Positions 25,400 to 36,660 of a stretch of DNA of 64,000 nt are shown here, in pieces. Position 1 is the stretch's first letter. Each line of letters opens with the position of its first letter. A program made the position numbers and the translations under genes. Source of the stretch: Gnetum montanum (taxonomy: Eukaryota > Streptophyta > Gnetopsida > Gnetales > Gnetaceae); the NCBI GenBank assembly GCA_015680685.1, contig MNCI01026476.1:466707-530706 (forward strand). The letters run 5' to 3'. The notes beneath the pieces were generated by a model. The model ran no database searches. It was not told the DNA's origin and saw nothing but the letters and a program-made list of their open reading frames with translations.

Positions 25400-27740
25400 T
25401 AGATCTAACATCACTTCTTCTCATAAGGATGATTCTCTACCACCATTTGAGCATAACTCTAATCAACAAAGGTAAGAAGGCCTGAAATCAACCATGTCCC
25501 AATAGTGCAGAGTGGTCTATACACATCCAAATGAGTATATTTTGGACTCCACCTTCATCCTACATTACGATGAATAGATGTTATGGAAGGACATGGAGGA
25601 CAACATCATGTCATTGCCTGACCAATCAGTTCCTACAATGCTACCTCATAATCTTATGAAATTAGGCATCACAAGGCTCAATGCTAAGTACATCATGTAA
25701 GATCATGACTACTAGGATTATCATCCCATTGAGACACAAAGAAAGAAAGATTAGCATCAGGGAGTTGGCTATGAGGCATTAAAAGGGAAATGGTTCATCA
25801 ACCCTTTATCCTTACTGAGCCAAAAGGAAGAAGAGGATTCCTTCTCTAGGGGTTCTTAATTCACTAACTCTTCTCCCCTTTTCTTCAAAGATGGGTGTCC
25901 TAACTAGAATTTATAGTCAACTATAAACAACCCTAGTTTGGGAAAGAATGAGTTCCATGACCATGGGAGCTTCAAAGGAGGGAGTCAAGGTAGGAATAAT
26001 GATAAGCAACATGATAAAGATAAACATGATGATTGTGGCTAGGACCAAAGAATAAAGAGTGGTAGGCATCATTTTGATGTTAGCCCTTCATCCTCTTCAC
26101 CTTCAACATCCTCATCATCTTCCTCCTCTAATCGAAGTTGTAAGGCAAGAGACCATGATTGAGGTGACTGATGAGATAAGGATGACTGTAGATCCCTTTA
26201 TAATAGTAAAGACTAGAGGTGTGGGTAATCAAGGAGGGTCCATCATAGACACAAGAGGGACAATAAAGGGCATCATAGGCATCATGGGCATCACAAAGGT
26301 CATGACTATGATGAGCCTTTTCTAGTAACTAGAAATATGTTGAACATTGTGAAGGCAGTGAGGATTCCAACAAGGAATGTGAAAGACAATCGAATCAAAT
26401 AGTTAGACATGAATAATGTTCCTAAATTTAAAGGTGGATACAATTCCAATCCATAGAATCATCTTCGAGCCTTTCATGATCCCTACGTCTTACATATTAT
26501 TGAGAAAGAATGACAAAAATTGAAGCTATTCCTTAGGATACTTATTAAGAAAGCTAAAAGTTGGCACTAGTTCTTGGGGCTAAAATCAATTAGATGATGG
26601 AGTATGATGCTTGAGCTCCTCAATTATAAATATCAGACATACTCTTGAGTGTCTAACCTAAGAAGGTAGATCTGAGGTTGGAAAGAGGGCACACATGAAT
26701 TCTTGGATGTGATCATGAGTAGATATTATACTCTATTACATTGATGTCTAGGCCATGACTATTCTCAAAGGAAGCAGTTATGCCATATCATGGATGGATT
26801 TTGAATAGAAATGAGAAGAACTCTTAGCATTTATGCCCAAGGGAGGATTTTAGAGATAATGGTTCATTAGATCCAAAGGCTAATTAAGCAAGTGGTAAAA
26901 AAAGAGGATGAATTGAGAAAAAAAGAAAGTGTAGAGGAGTACAACTAGGATCCTTCCATTTGCAAAAGGAAGGTCTAGTTCTATGACAATGAGGAAGTAA
27001 CACCACTTGATGAAGTGGTGTAATGAAAAACCTTGATAATTCAAAAATCTATTTTTGAAATCTTGGCTAAGATTAAAAAAATGTGGGACTCTTTAGATAA
27101 AATGTTTGAAACTACTTTTAGAATTGCTTAAGAGTCTAAAGAGAAAAGTAGTGGTCATGATCGAAGGAGGAAGAAAGAAGTTGAACATGCCCATCAAAAG
27201 GGTAAGGACAAAGTTGTTGCAATAGATGAGGTTGTAGATTCTAAATCAGATGATAAGGGATGTGAAATTTACCAATATGAACATCCTAAGGGATGTTATC
27301 TAGTTGTGTCACACTTGTAGGAATTTGGGGTGTATGCTTTGAATCCTCACTTGGCAAGAAAAGAAGTACCCAAGAGGTTACCTTATCCTCAAGGTAAGTA
27401 CAAGTAGTTCCACCAACAAGCTTGCTATCTAAGTAGAGTACCACCTTAACCTTATGAGTAGTACCAAAAGTGGCAACACCCACAGTTATGGAGGATGCCA
27501 CCACCAAGGTTGCAGTATCCTTACCAACAGCCAAATCCATATGAGTACTATGTTCAACAACCCATTTCTCCACATGAATCTTTTAGTCATGCCTCTTTCT
27601 AGAACCACTACTACATTCATGAGTATTATAGAGCATAATCTTAGAGAGGGAAGTTCCCATTTCAATTTTACCCTCCTCATCCTTCTACACATGCATCTCC
27701 ACCCTTAACTCAGTTGCCACCCACTCCATCCATGTAGGGT
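25400..27740 (+). pseudogene. Family B gag (decayed)
   Basis: Plus strand, several frames. The N-terminal part includes a Ser-rich run near 26085-26135 and a His/Arg/Asp-rich stretch to 26325. The capsid domain at about 26405-26640 reads LDMNNVPKFKGGYNSNP, NHLRAFHDPYVLHIIEKE, KKAKSWH, LGLKSI, aligning with family A gag (MNNIPKFVGDYDSDP...HHLQAFHDACAFYKI). Next come YYTLLHRCLGHDYS and a Lys-rich helical part. The C-terminal part (27400-27720) is rich in Pro, Tyr, His and Gln (YEYYVQQPISPHESF), as in family A. Multiple stops, mainly TAG at former Gln codons. Confidence 0.8.
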
Positions 27741-27859
27741 AAAATTCTAGCCTAGGCATAGCAAAGAAATGTTACAAGAGCTATTAACCTATAGCTAGCT
27801 TCTTAGATGAGTGTTTTAGACAATAACTCTATGAAATGACCCTTTCTCCAAACCAATAG

Positions 27860-30800
27860 TCCTGTTAAGCCCTTACATGGACCTGTGACTGTTGACCCTA
27901 TTTCTCCTTTGTCCTTTATAACATATTTTGAGATCCCTCTGAATCAAATACCTTTCAAAGTGCATATTGTAACGTTGATCCATTTGGTCATAGATTGGAT
28001 AAAGGTTAGCAACCATCTTCCAAGTAAAAGATCTAACCATGGAAGTCCCCTTACTTGAAAATTTCCAAAAATGAACTTTACAAGGCTCTTCTAGACTTAA
28101 GCTTTGGTGTTAACTTAATCTCATTGGAAATGTACAAAGCTTGAAACCTACCTTCACTCAAGAAAAGAAACATTAATCTTGAGTTAGTAGATCAGTCCAT
28201 CATAGTTTCCTTGGGATTGGTGGAGGACATTGTGATCATCATTTGTGGATGGTCATATCTTGTTAGCTTCCTAGTGATTAGAGTGGATAACTATAAGGGG
28301 GACATTACTATCATCATGAAAAGGGCTTCATTGACTATAATAGATGTATAGTTGAGAATCAAATCCATTTTCTTGGAGATCCTCAAGGAGAATATATTTG
28401 AGAAGATAGAGAAGAAGCATGTTCCATGCATCATGTACAATAACATAGGATGCCACTGCGGGTAGAATTTATGGATAGTTACAAGTACAAAACTCATAGC
28501 ATGCAAGTAGTGTGTAGATGTCACAAAAATCCAAAGGTGCTTGTACGTAGCAATCACAAAATAGGAGGGCACCTAGTGGTTAATGGCTAAAATAGACAAT
28601 AGTTCAACAATGTGCATGGAATAAACTAAGAGCTTGTGAGTGCCTACGATAAAGGAATGGATGAGATGGGGTAAATCCATTGCTAAATCTTTGATGAAAT
28701 TGATGACACTAATTAGGAAGAGTTGGAAATTCTTGAGAGCATTAAGAAAAGAGCCCCTTGAGCTAAAAACTCTACTAACTAGAATGAAATATGCTTTTCT
28801 AAACATTGGGAAGCTAGTGATTTTCAATGTCAAACTTGCGCCTATGTAGAAAAAGAAGCTATTGGAGGTGCTCAACAAATGGAAAATAACCTTTACTTGG
28901 TCATATTATGAACTCACTAGAATTGATTCTTAGATATGCTAGCATTACATCTATAGGGATCCCTTCATGAAACCTAAGAGGTAGTTGTAGGAATGGTTAA
29001 ATTCCAAGTTGAAGCATATCATCAAAGAGGAGATTGAATAACTCCTCAAGGTAGGGTTCAGATATCCTATTGTAGATATCGAGTAGGTTATCCCACTTGT
29101 GATAGTGCCAAAGAAAGGTGGGAAATGGAGGGTCTACATTATTTTCAGGTTGTTGAATATGAAAACATTCAAGGATCATTTTACTTTGCCATTTGTGAAC
29201 CAAGCGTTGGACATCATTTTTGGGCATTACTAAAAAAGCTTTCTAGATGGTTATAGTGGCTATAACCAAATCTACATAGCATTAGAAGATAAGGCCAAAA
29301 CCACATTCACAAGTCCCTGAGGGATTTTTGCATACAAAAAGATGTTGTTTGGCCTTTATAATGCCCATACAAGGTTCCAATGCCTTGTCATGAGAATTTT
29401 TCAACAGCAGATTTGTAGCATGGTATAAGTCTTCATAGATAAATTTTGTACCTATGGGGCTACATTTGAGTAAGCCCTAAACCATCTTAAGTAAGTGCTA
29501 AAAAGGTGTGTGGAGACTAACCTTGGGCTCAATTGGTAAAAAAGCCACTTGATAGTCCAAGAGGGCATTGTGTTGGAGCATAGAATATCACAAAAAGGGA
29601 TTGAGGTAAACCTTGAAAAAATAAGGGTCATCCAAGGAATTACCTGATATCCAAAAACTATCAAAGATGTGAGGTCATTCCTTGGTCACACTAGCTACTA
29701 TTGATGATTTATCAAGAATTTTTCTAAAATTCCCTAACCATTGGTGGAGTTGACAAAGAAGGATGCTTTGTTTATTTGGACCAATAAATGCAAGCATGCA
29801 TTATAGCACCTCAAGTAGAATCTCATGGAAAATCTAATCCTATGAGCACCTTATTGGTCTAGACCCTTCCATGTTATGATGGATGCATCAAATTATTCCT
29901 TGGAAGCCATGATCATGTTGTTGGATAATCAGAAATGTCCTTATTACATCCACTATATGAGAAAGAGCATTGTTGATGCATAGTTGAACACACCACCATA
30001 GAGAAAAAGCTAATGGAAATGGTAAATGCCTTGAAAAAATTTAGGCACTATGTGCTTGGGTACAAGGTGTTTATGCACATAGACCACAATGCAATCCTGT
30101 TCTTGATGAATAAGCCAATGGTAAGTCCCTGTGTTATACAATAGCTGGTAATCATATAGGAATTCAATCTAACAATGGTAGATCTAAAGGAGACCAAGAA
30201 CATGGTTGCTAACCACTTGTGTTGATTGATATGGGACAATAAAGAGAAGGAGAGCCCACATTCAGATTAGTTTCCTAATGAACTACTCTTTGGTGGGGCT
30301 ATAAATAAATAAGTTCCCATTGAAATCAACTAGTACCATGGCATTATCACCTACCTTCTTACTCAAGAGATGCCATAGAAATGGGATGATAGGAGAAAAT
30401 AATAGTTTCTTCACTAAGCAAAATACTTCATGGAAATAAACAAATAGCTTTAGAAGGTGTGCATCAACAGCCTGGTTTGTTGTTGTGTTCTTGATGATAA
30501 TCAACTACTTATTCTTCAAGACACTTATGAGGACCCTTGGGGGGCTCACTATGCTAGGAGATGCATGACCATTAAGATCATCATGGAAGGGTATTATTGG
30601 CCAATAATTTTCAAGGATGCTCACCACTTTGTCTACTCCTATGAATGCTACCAATGTGATGGTGAAATAATTGCTCATATGGAGAGACCTCAGTAGTGGA
30701 TCTAACCACTAGATTCCTTTGACATTTGGGGCATCAATTTCATGGGTTCCATCACTCCCATGTCCAATGAAAAGGTGTACATAATATTAGCTATTGACTA

Positions 30801-31600
30801 CTATACAAAATAGGCAAAAGTATTGGCCATCACTAATTACACATCTTCTATGGTTTTTCAGTTTGTAGAATAGAAAGTTGTAAACATGTTTGGGATGCCA
30901 TGTGCACTTCTTTATGACAATGTTACTGACTTTATAGGTATTACCTTTTAGAAGCTCATGTAATGCTTAGGGGTTGAACATAAACTAAAAACATCCTACC
31001 AACCCCAAGCCAACAATCTAGAAGAGGTTACCAATAGGAAAATAATAAAGATACTAATAAGAACCATTAGTAAAGATAGGAGGGATTTAAGCACAAAACT
31101 CAATGATAGCCTTTTGGCCTACTACTCCACTTGGATAATTCTTATTGGCTACTCTTCCTATGAGCTCATGTTTAGAAAAATACCAACTATTCCTATTCAA
31201 GAAGAACTCTATGAACTTTCAAAAGCTTGTGATCTCAACCTTGACCAAATCCTAGCACAAAAAGAATGATTAATAAATCTCAGCCTGCTAGATGAGAACT
31301 AATTAGTTGCCTTGTCATCCAATGAAGTGCACAAGGCATTCAATAAGCAATGACATGACCTTAGAATTAGGAAAGTAGAATTTAAACTAGGAGATAAGGT
31401 CCTCTATTGGAATCCCACACATGTGCCACAATAACTAAGTTTCAAACATTATGGAAGGAACCTTACATTTTCTATGAAACCTTTCCATCCAGGGCCATGT
31501 TAATTTACAAACTTGAAAGTCCAAATAAGAAATAGCTAGTCAAAATGCAACAACTCAAACCTTTCCATTAACCTAAAAGATCCATTGACCAGAACACCTC
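27860..31600 (+). pseudogene. Family B pol: protease, RT, RNase H, integrase (decayed)
   Basis: Protease near 28085-28360: LLDLSFGVNLISLEMYKA stands where D-L-G-A-S-V-N-L is usual. RT 29020-29720: VIPLVIVPKKGGKWRVY, FLDGYSGYNQIYIALEDKAK, and a catalytic strand VFIDKFCTYG near 29430, where the second Asp of the DD pair is Lys. RNase H: HVMMDASNYSLEAMI near 29870 and LGYKVFMHIDHNAI near 30055. Integrase zinc region 30480-30700 (GYYWPIIFKDAHHFVYSYEC). The core has WGINFMGS near 30727 (first Asp to Asn), YDNVTDF with Asp at 30916 and a Glu at 31024, giving the canonical D35E spacing. The C-terminal part has FKLGDKVLYWNP near 31385. Frames are long but contain stops; inactive as it stands. Confidence 0.88.
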
Positions 31601-32800
31601 AATGGATGGACACACATTCTTAATGTTTCATATCTTCTCCTTTCAACTCAGTCATAGGGGTGATTGCCATCCTTGCTAAAAATAACCAAAGTGGCTTCGC
31701 AGTTTTTCATTTGTTTTTGTTTTACACCATTTTTAGTATGTTCTCTTTTTCTTAAATATTTTATAATTTCTTCTATATTTTACTTTATTTGGTTTGGATT
31801 TTTTATGTTTATCTTATTTTTCTTTGTTGCTGACAAGACTAAGTGTAACTATAGCTATTAATTGATGGTGGTTTGTACTATAATGTTATTTGATTGCTAA
31901 TGTCTAGATTCTATCTTTAAATTTTGATGATTAATAACTAAGACATGGTTTATTTTTATGATAATAGGTAGTGAGTCCATGTCATCCATCAAGCCACAAA
32001 ACTCTATGGTGTTCCTTTATTTTTGAAATATGAGGTTTCTTCTTTAATGAAAATTATAATGAACTTGTGATCTTGGTAGTTTCCACACTGGGGATGGATT
32101 AAATGGAAAGATGAGGGTGTGACTTCAATGGGATTTAACACTTTTTGTGCTTGTCTAACCTCTTGGATACATTAGTATCTTCATAGGTCCTTTTCCATTC
32201 CACTGTTGACCAATAACAAGAGCTAAAGTCTTTTCATGGTGTGGTTTCCATCAAAAACAAATAAAAATAGGAAATGAAAATAAAAAACAAAAACAAAAAT
32301 GGGAATTCAAAGAAAACCCCTTGGAAAAAATAATGGGCTACAATCACTAATTATAGGACTAGAAAGACATGTTATCCATGCCTAAAGGTCCCCTCTAACT
32401 AAGGCCATTCTAACTTCCTACTTCTCTTTTCTTCTTTTTTTGGAATGATGATTGATTTGTGGAGGTATTCTTGCACTTTGGTGGGTGGACTAGTTTAAGA
32501 GTGTTAATGCAAAGTCACTGAATGTATATGGTTTTAGTTTAGACTAAGGATCAATTTTATCAAGTCATCTTAACCGAAAAATCCATAAGGGACTACATAT
32601 GACCACGATATGGCTCTCCATTACACTCTCTACTTCATCCACCTATGCTTTCCATAAATCACTTCACTAATATTTTTCATGTTTATTTTAATGTCTTTAT
32701 TTGATATGGTCAAAATTCTTTAATAGCTTCTTTGTTGATTTGGTCCTTAACTAACCATAACCATTAATCATCTAGAAAGCCCACGAACTCCTTGGTTTAA
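31601..32800 (+). other. Family B region between integrase and 3' ORF
   Basis: AT-rich with T-runs (31700-31830) and an A-rich tract (32255-32330). No conserved domain. In family A the corresponding space holds the N-terminal part of the 3' ORF, which I cannot see here. Confidence 0.45.
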
Positions 32801-32814
32801 GGGCATGAGCTTGC

Positions 32815-33416
32815 TATGAGGAGGATCCACTTGCATACTTCTTGGTTGGGTTGGTTAAGTTCCTCATCCCTTAGATATTTTTGCATTCAAATCTTCCTCA
32901 TCCCATGTCAATTACATCCCTTAGAAATAAATGGCCATCTCATACCTATTGTAAGAGGTCAAGTTCAAGCATCACAAGGAGATAAAGAAAAAGCTAGAAA
33001 TGGCCAATGCTAAAATTAAAGTTCTCAAAGCCTAACCCATAGATAAAATATCAATAGCTGAGAACCTCACCAAAAGAAAGAATGACTATTAGGAGTTCTG
33101 AAATGCTATTAGGACATTCAATTTTGAATGTAAACAATTCACTGCCTAGTTTGATAATGTCAAGGAGTAGTTCTTTGTAATGTCCTATCCTTTGGATGTT
33201 TCCATACTAGCTCACATTGATGATGCTACATTGACTGTGTATGATTCCAAGAGTAAGGAAGAGAAGATGAAAGCATTGTTGGATGCCTTTTTTCTTTCAC
33301 TAGAAGTTGCAGTTGTAGGAGGATAACCACAACCTCAACCTCAACCACCACATGCATTGAAGGTGGGAGAAGGTCCTTCAACATCTTAGAAACCTCCATT
33401 ACCTATGATTATTTAA
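32815..33416 (+). pseudogene. Family B 3' ORF, C-terminal part
   Basis: About 200 codons. A helical stretch (KKKLEMANAKIKVLKA near 32985, then AENLTKRKNDY) leads to QFFVMSYPLDVSILAHIDDA near 33170-33230, KSKEEKMKALLDAF, a PQPQPQPP run near 33325-33350, and a Pro-rich end PPLPMII with stop at 33414-33416. It aligns with the end of the family A 3' ORF (EKLDVANFELEVVKASY; FLQLPYPWEVSIPSNIGM; TKEEKIQAIL; EEPPPPGTT). This shows that the accessory ORF is shared between a pol-bearing and a pol-less family. Confidence 0.7.
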
Positions 33417-34218
33417 TTTTTTCTTTATCTTTGAATGTCAAAGGAATTTTTTTGTTCATTTTTGTAATGGCATTTAATGTTTTTGTCATGAATGCCTATT
33501 TTTGTTAAAATTATAAATTCGTACACTTGGGCACTTAGCATCAGTTTGAGTTAGTGTGTCTATCAGCCAGTTAGGAAATAATCCCATATCTTCCCAAAAT
33601 TTTGTAAAGAGCTTGTTTCTCCCTTTGTTCACTCAAGGATGAATTTTCATTCAGTTGTGGAGGTATGATGAATCATTATGTGTTGATGGCATCAATTGGA
33701 TTCTATCTGGTTTGCTGCATCGACATGTAGGCATTGACACAGTATCCTATTTTTCCTATATAAATGTGTGCGCTAACCACATTGATGGCATTTGTTGTTT
33801 AGTAGAGTTCTTATAGTTTGTTCATTTGAGATTTAAAATATTTTTTAAGTACCTACAGTAGGAGTGAAATGTGCACAAATCTTTATTTGAGCATTGATGC
33901 ACTTGGACACCTTGGTGTCAACGGTAATCAAGACAAGCTTTCTTCATAAACCTTGCAGCACTTGGACTTAGCCTAATATTTACCTTATTACATTTACTAT
34001 TCATGAAATTTACCTTTATGAATTTAATTAATTAATTAGATTTAGAGAATTAATGCACATAAATATGACCATTTCAATTATGCATTAATGCTTGGTAATC
34101 TGAGTAGCACTTAATGCTTGGTAATCTAGTAGCGTTGCAATGTGTACAGAAGGTGGAAAGGAATATTTGTATTAGGATTAGTTAAGGCATTAATTATTCA
34201 TTAGATTAATTAAATATT

Positions 34219-35017
34219 TGATGAGTGGCGAGGTACCCCTACACTCCACCATACGAATACGAGCGTGCACGCGCGATCCGGTCGAACTCCGCAGACTAAA
34301 TGCCTTAACGCCACAAGAAACACTTGGGGTTAATCGTTCGTTGTATTCCCAGGCTTGCTTGTATGTGTCATGGTGTATGGTTAAGCAAGTCTGAGGTATG
34401 TGATTTTTTTCGGTATTTTTCGGCTTATCTTCTATGCTACCAGGAGAAAGGGTTGAAAACTAAACTAACTCTAACTAAGATCTAAGTCTAAATTAACTAG
34501 CGTCAGCATCCGTTCCCACTTNNNNNNNNNNNNNNNNNNNNNNNNNNNNNNNNNNNNNNNNNNNNNNNNNNNNNNNNNNNNNNNNNNNNNNNNNNNNNNN
34601 NNNNNNNNNNNNNNNNNNNNNNNNNNNNNNNNNNNNNNNNNNNNNNNNNNNNNNNNNNNNNNNNNNNNNNNNNNNNNNNNNNNNNNNNNNNNNNNNNNNN
34701 NNNNNNNNNNNNNNNNNNNNNNNNNNNNNNNNNNNNNNNNNNNNNNNNNNNNNNNNNNNNNNNNNNNNNNNNNNNNNNNNNNNNNNNNNNNNNNNNNNNN
34801 NNNNNNNNNNNNNNNNNNNNNNNNNNNNNNNNNNNNNNNNNNNNNNNNNNNNNNNNNNNNNNNNNNNNNNNNNNNNNNNNNNNNNNNNNNNNNNNNNNNN
34901 NNNNNNNNNNNNNNNNNNNNNNNNNNNNNNNNNNNNNNNNNNNNNNNNNNNNNNNNNNNNNNNNGCCGCGATATCACGTACGCGATATCGCGGCCTAGTG
35001 TAAGTCGCGTCTCATCA
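34219..35017 (-). repeat. Solo family A LTR inserted in the family B 3' LTR
   Basis: 799 bp including a 443-N gap. Plus-strand start TGATGAGTGGCGAGGTACCC, end GTCGCGTCTCATCA. Exact target duplication ATATT at 34214-34218 and 35018-35022. It keeps many CpGs (GAGCGTGCACGCGCGATCCG) and two perfect GATATC palindromes (34970-34975, 34984-34989), so it is among the youngest insertions here. Confidence 0.93.
34522..34964. other. Assembly gap (443 N)
   Basis: Run of N inside the solo LTR. Confidence 0.99.
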
Positions 35018-35271
35018 ATATTTAATTAATTTATTTTTATCACTAAGGTGAATTAAATGAAAAAATATGATACACATCATATGCCTCAGTTATACTTAAC
35101 CATGCCATTGCACCTCACAACTAGAACCGGGAAGACAACAAGCATGTCTTTGAGATTCACTACCTAGGAAAAGTATACTTAGAGAGCTAAAGTCTATGGA
35201 ATTCAATTGGATCACTTAGTGAATGCTTGTGATTTGTATGGTTGGGCATAGAAACTACTCATTTCTCATCA

Positions 35272-36395
35272 TCTATCTACAACTAAAATTTTTGTTGAGG
35301 TGTATTATTAGTCCCTCTTTATTGATGTTAGAGGATTAAACCAAAAGACTTAAACAAAGAATGTGAAATATTATTGTAGGTTTGTCACCATCACTTCTCT
35401 CTCCACACTTGATTCTATAGCTATTAAACCATGCCAATGAGTACTTATGATAATGAAGTAAGGTTAAGATGGAATGGTGAGAATTTGAAGTGAGGGATTG
35501 GATACATGATTATTTAGAAATGGTTATGCTAGTTAATGAAGAATCCAAAATATTTTGATATCATGGTAATGGCATAGTAATATGCTTACTGGCTAACAAG
35601 GGTTTTGTGTGCTGCACTTGAACTACTAGTTATTGATGACATTTAGAGAAACCAATGCTTTGTTGTGGGCTTCATTGGCCACTTAGCTTCTTTCTATTTT
35701 TTGAGCCATTAGATACTTTATTTTAGGCTACTTTGGCCTCTTGGATTTATTTTCACTTTTCCAATTTTTTTGTGGTAGTGAAACCTTCTTTGAATTTCTA
35801 TGCCAAGGTCATATTTTTGTTATCTCACTATATGAAGCATTTGGAGATTTTAGCAAATTAATTAATGGATCATGTTGTAGGAGATGTTACATGATCATTA
35901 TATACCAATGTGAAACATAGGGTTTCATCATTAGCATGAAAAGGCTAAAATTGGTATATGGTTATGGCTTAGATAGGATAATGGAAATGATATGAGGTAA
36001 GTAGTGTTGGCATTGTTAAACAAGCTAAGCAAATATCCTATGTCAAGATCACATGATAATCCACTATTGTGATGAGTCACATCTCTACAATGACTCCATC
36101 ATCATCCTATAGATACAACTTGGAGAAAATAAGAAAACAAATCAAAGAATACATGAGGTTTATAAGAGACAACATGAGGACTAAGAAAACATTAGTCATC
36201 ATGAGATATAATTAGTGGAGCTTGGGAACATTGTATTGTGCTTTGAAGATTCATACAAAATTTATAATGTGTGAAAACCAAAGAGAAGAGATCATGCACA
36301 CTTGCTTGTTATAGGCTACAAGGTCCATCAATGCTTTGTATCCATTTAAATCTGTAAGAAAAGGAAAATAAAGACTAACATCAAATAGCTTAATG
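35272..36395. other. Non-coding 3' region of the nested Tat element
   Basis: No coherent frame on either strand. By position it is the untranslated region downstream (minus strand) of the integrase end at 36396. Confidence 0.45.
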
Positions 36396-36660
36396 TTAGA
36401 TATAATAGGATTTAAGGTAATAAAGGTTTATTAGTTTAGTTAATTCATTCTCATTTAGGTCAACTATTTTAATGGCTTTATTGCCATAGGCTTTAGTGTT
36501 ATCTTATAAGGCTTTGGTGATGTCTTGGATAAGTTGAGGTTCAAGTGAGGAACTTAATTTTAGGATTTTCTCCTCACCATTGTGGGTTGTAATGGAAACC
36601 TCCACTAGGAAATCCTTTGTGATGTCCTTAGCCTCTAGGTTGAGAGTCTTGGATATGTAT
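36396..36660 (-). pseudogene. Deletion junction: RT start fused to integrase end
   Basis: On the minus strand, an RT N-terminal segment (ITKDFLVEVSITTHNGEEK, then LKLSSSLEPQLIQDITKAL) runs almost directly into an integrase C-terminus (AYGNKAIKIVDLNENELTKL, then LKSYYI and stop at 36396). The first part matches the outermost Tat element near 58550 (LKLSSKLIPQYIQNITKIL) and the second matches its integrase end near 22600 (INYMDGNELT, LKRYYI). The junction lies near 36481-36495. RT catalytic core, RNase H and integrase core are missing, so this element is an internal deletion derivative. Confidence 0.75.

Larger units (their letters stand above)
24461..35271 (+). mobile_element. Family B Ty3/gypsy element with gag, pol and 3' ORF
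   Basis: Plus-strand element, about 10.0 kb after removing a solo LTR inserted in its 3' LTR. The 5' LTR (24461-25263, 803 bp) and rejoined 3' LTR (33666-34218 plus 35023-35271, 802 bp) agree in length. Order: LTR, tRNA-Asp-like primer site, gag, protease, RT, RNase H, integrase, 3' ORF, LTR. Its gag capsid domain, LTR termini, primer site and 3' ORF C-terminus are homologous to family A, which lacks pol. The flanks (CACAT left, TCTAT right) do not form a convincing target duplication, so one boundary may be slightly off or altered. Confidence 0.85.
33666..35271 (+). repeat. Family B 3' LTR, split by a solo LTR
   Basis: Begins TGATGAATCATTATG after a purine-rich GTGGAGGTA and ends TTTCTCATCA. 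TATA box CCTATATAAATGTGTG near 33755-33770. Interrupted at 34219-35017 by a family A solo LTR. Without the insertion and one target copy it is 802 bp versus 803 for the 5' LTR. Confidence 0.88.

Noticed and set aside
27286-27692. Minus-strand frames opposite family B gag
   Set aside because: Plus-strand gag text (Pro/Tyr/Gln-rich end) aligns with family A; the minus frames are shadows.
33684-33700. Alternative start of the family B 3' LTR at TGATGGCATC
   Set aside because: Starting at 33666 gives 802 bp after removing the insertion, matching the 803 bp 5' LTR, and follows a purine-rich tract.
34471-34977. 168-codon open frame on the minus strand
   Set aside because: It runs through 443 N; the openness is an artefact of the gap.
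24456-35276. Target duplication for family B
   Set aside because: Flanks CACAT and TCTAT share only two positions; I do not claim a duplication.
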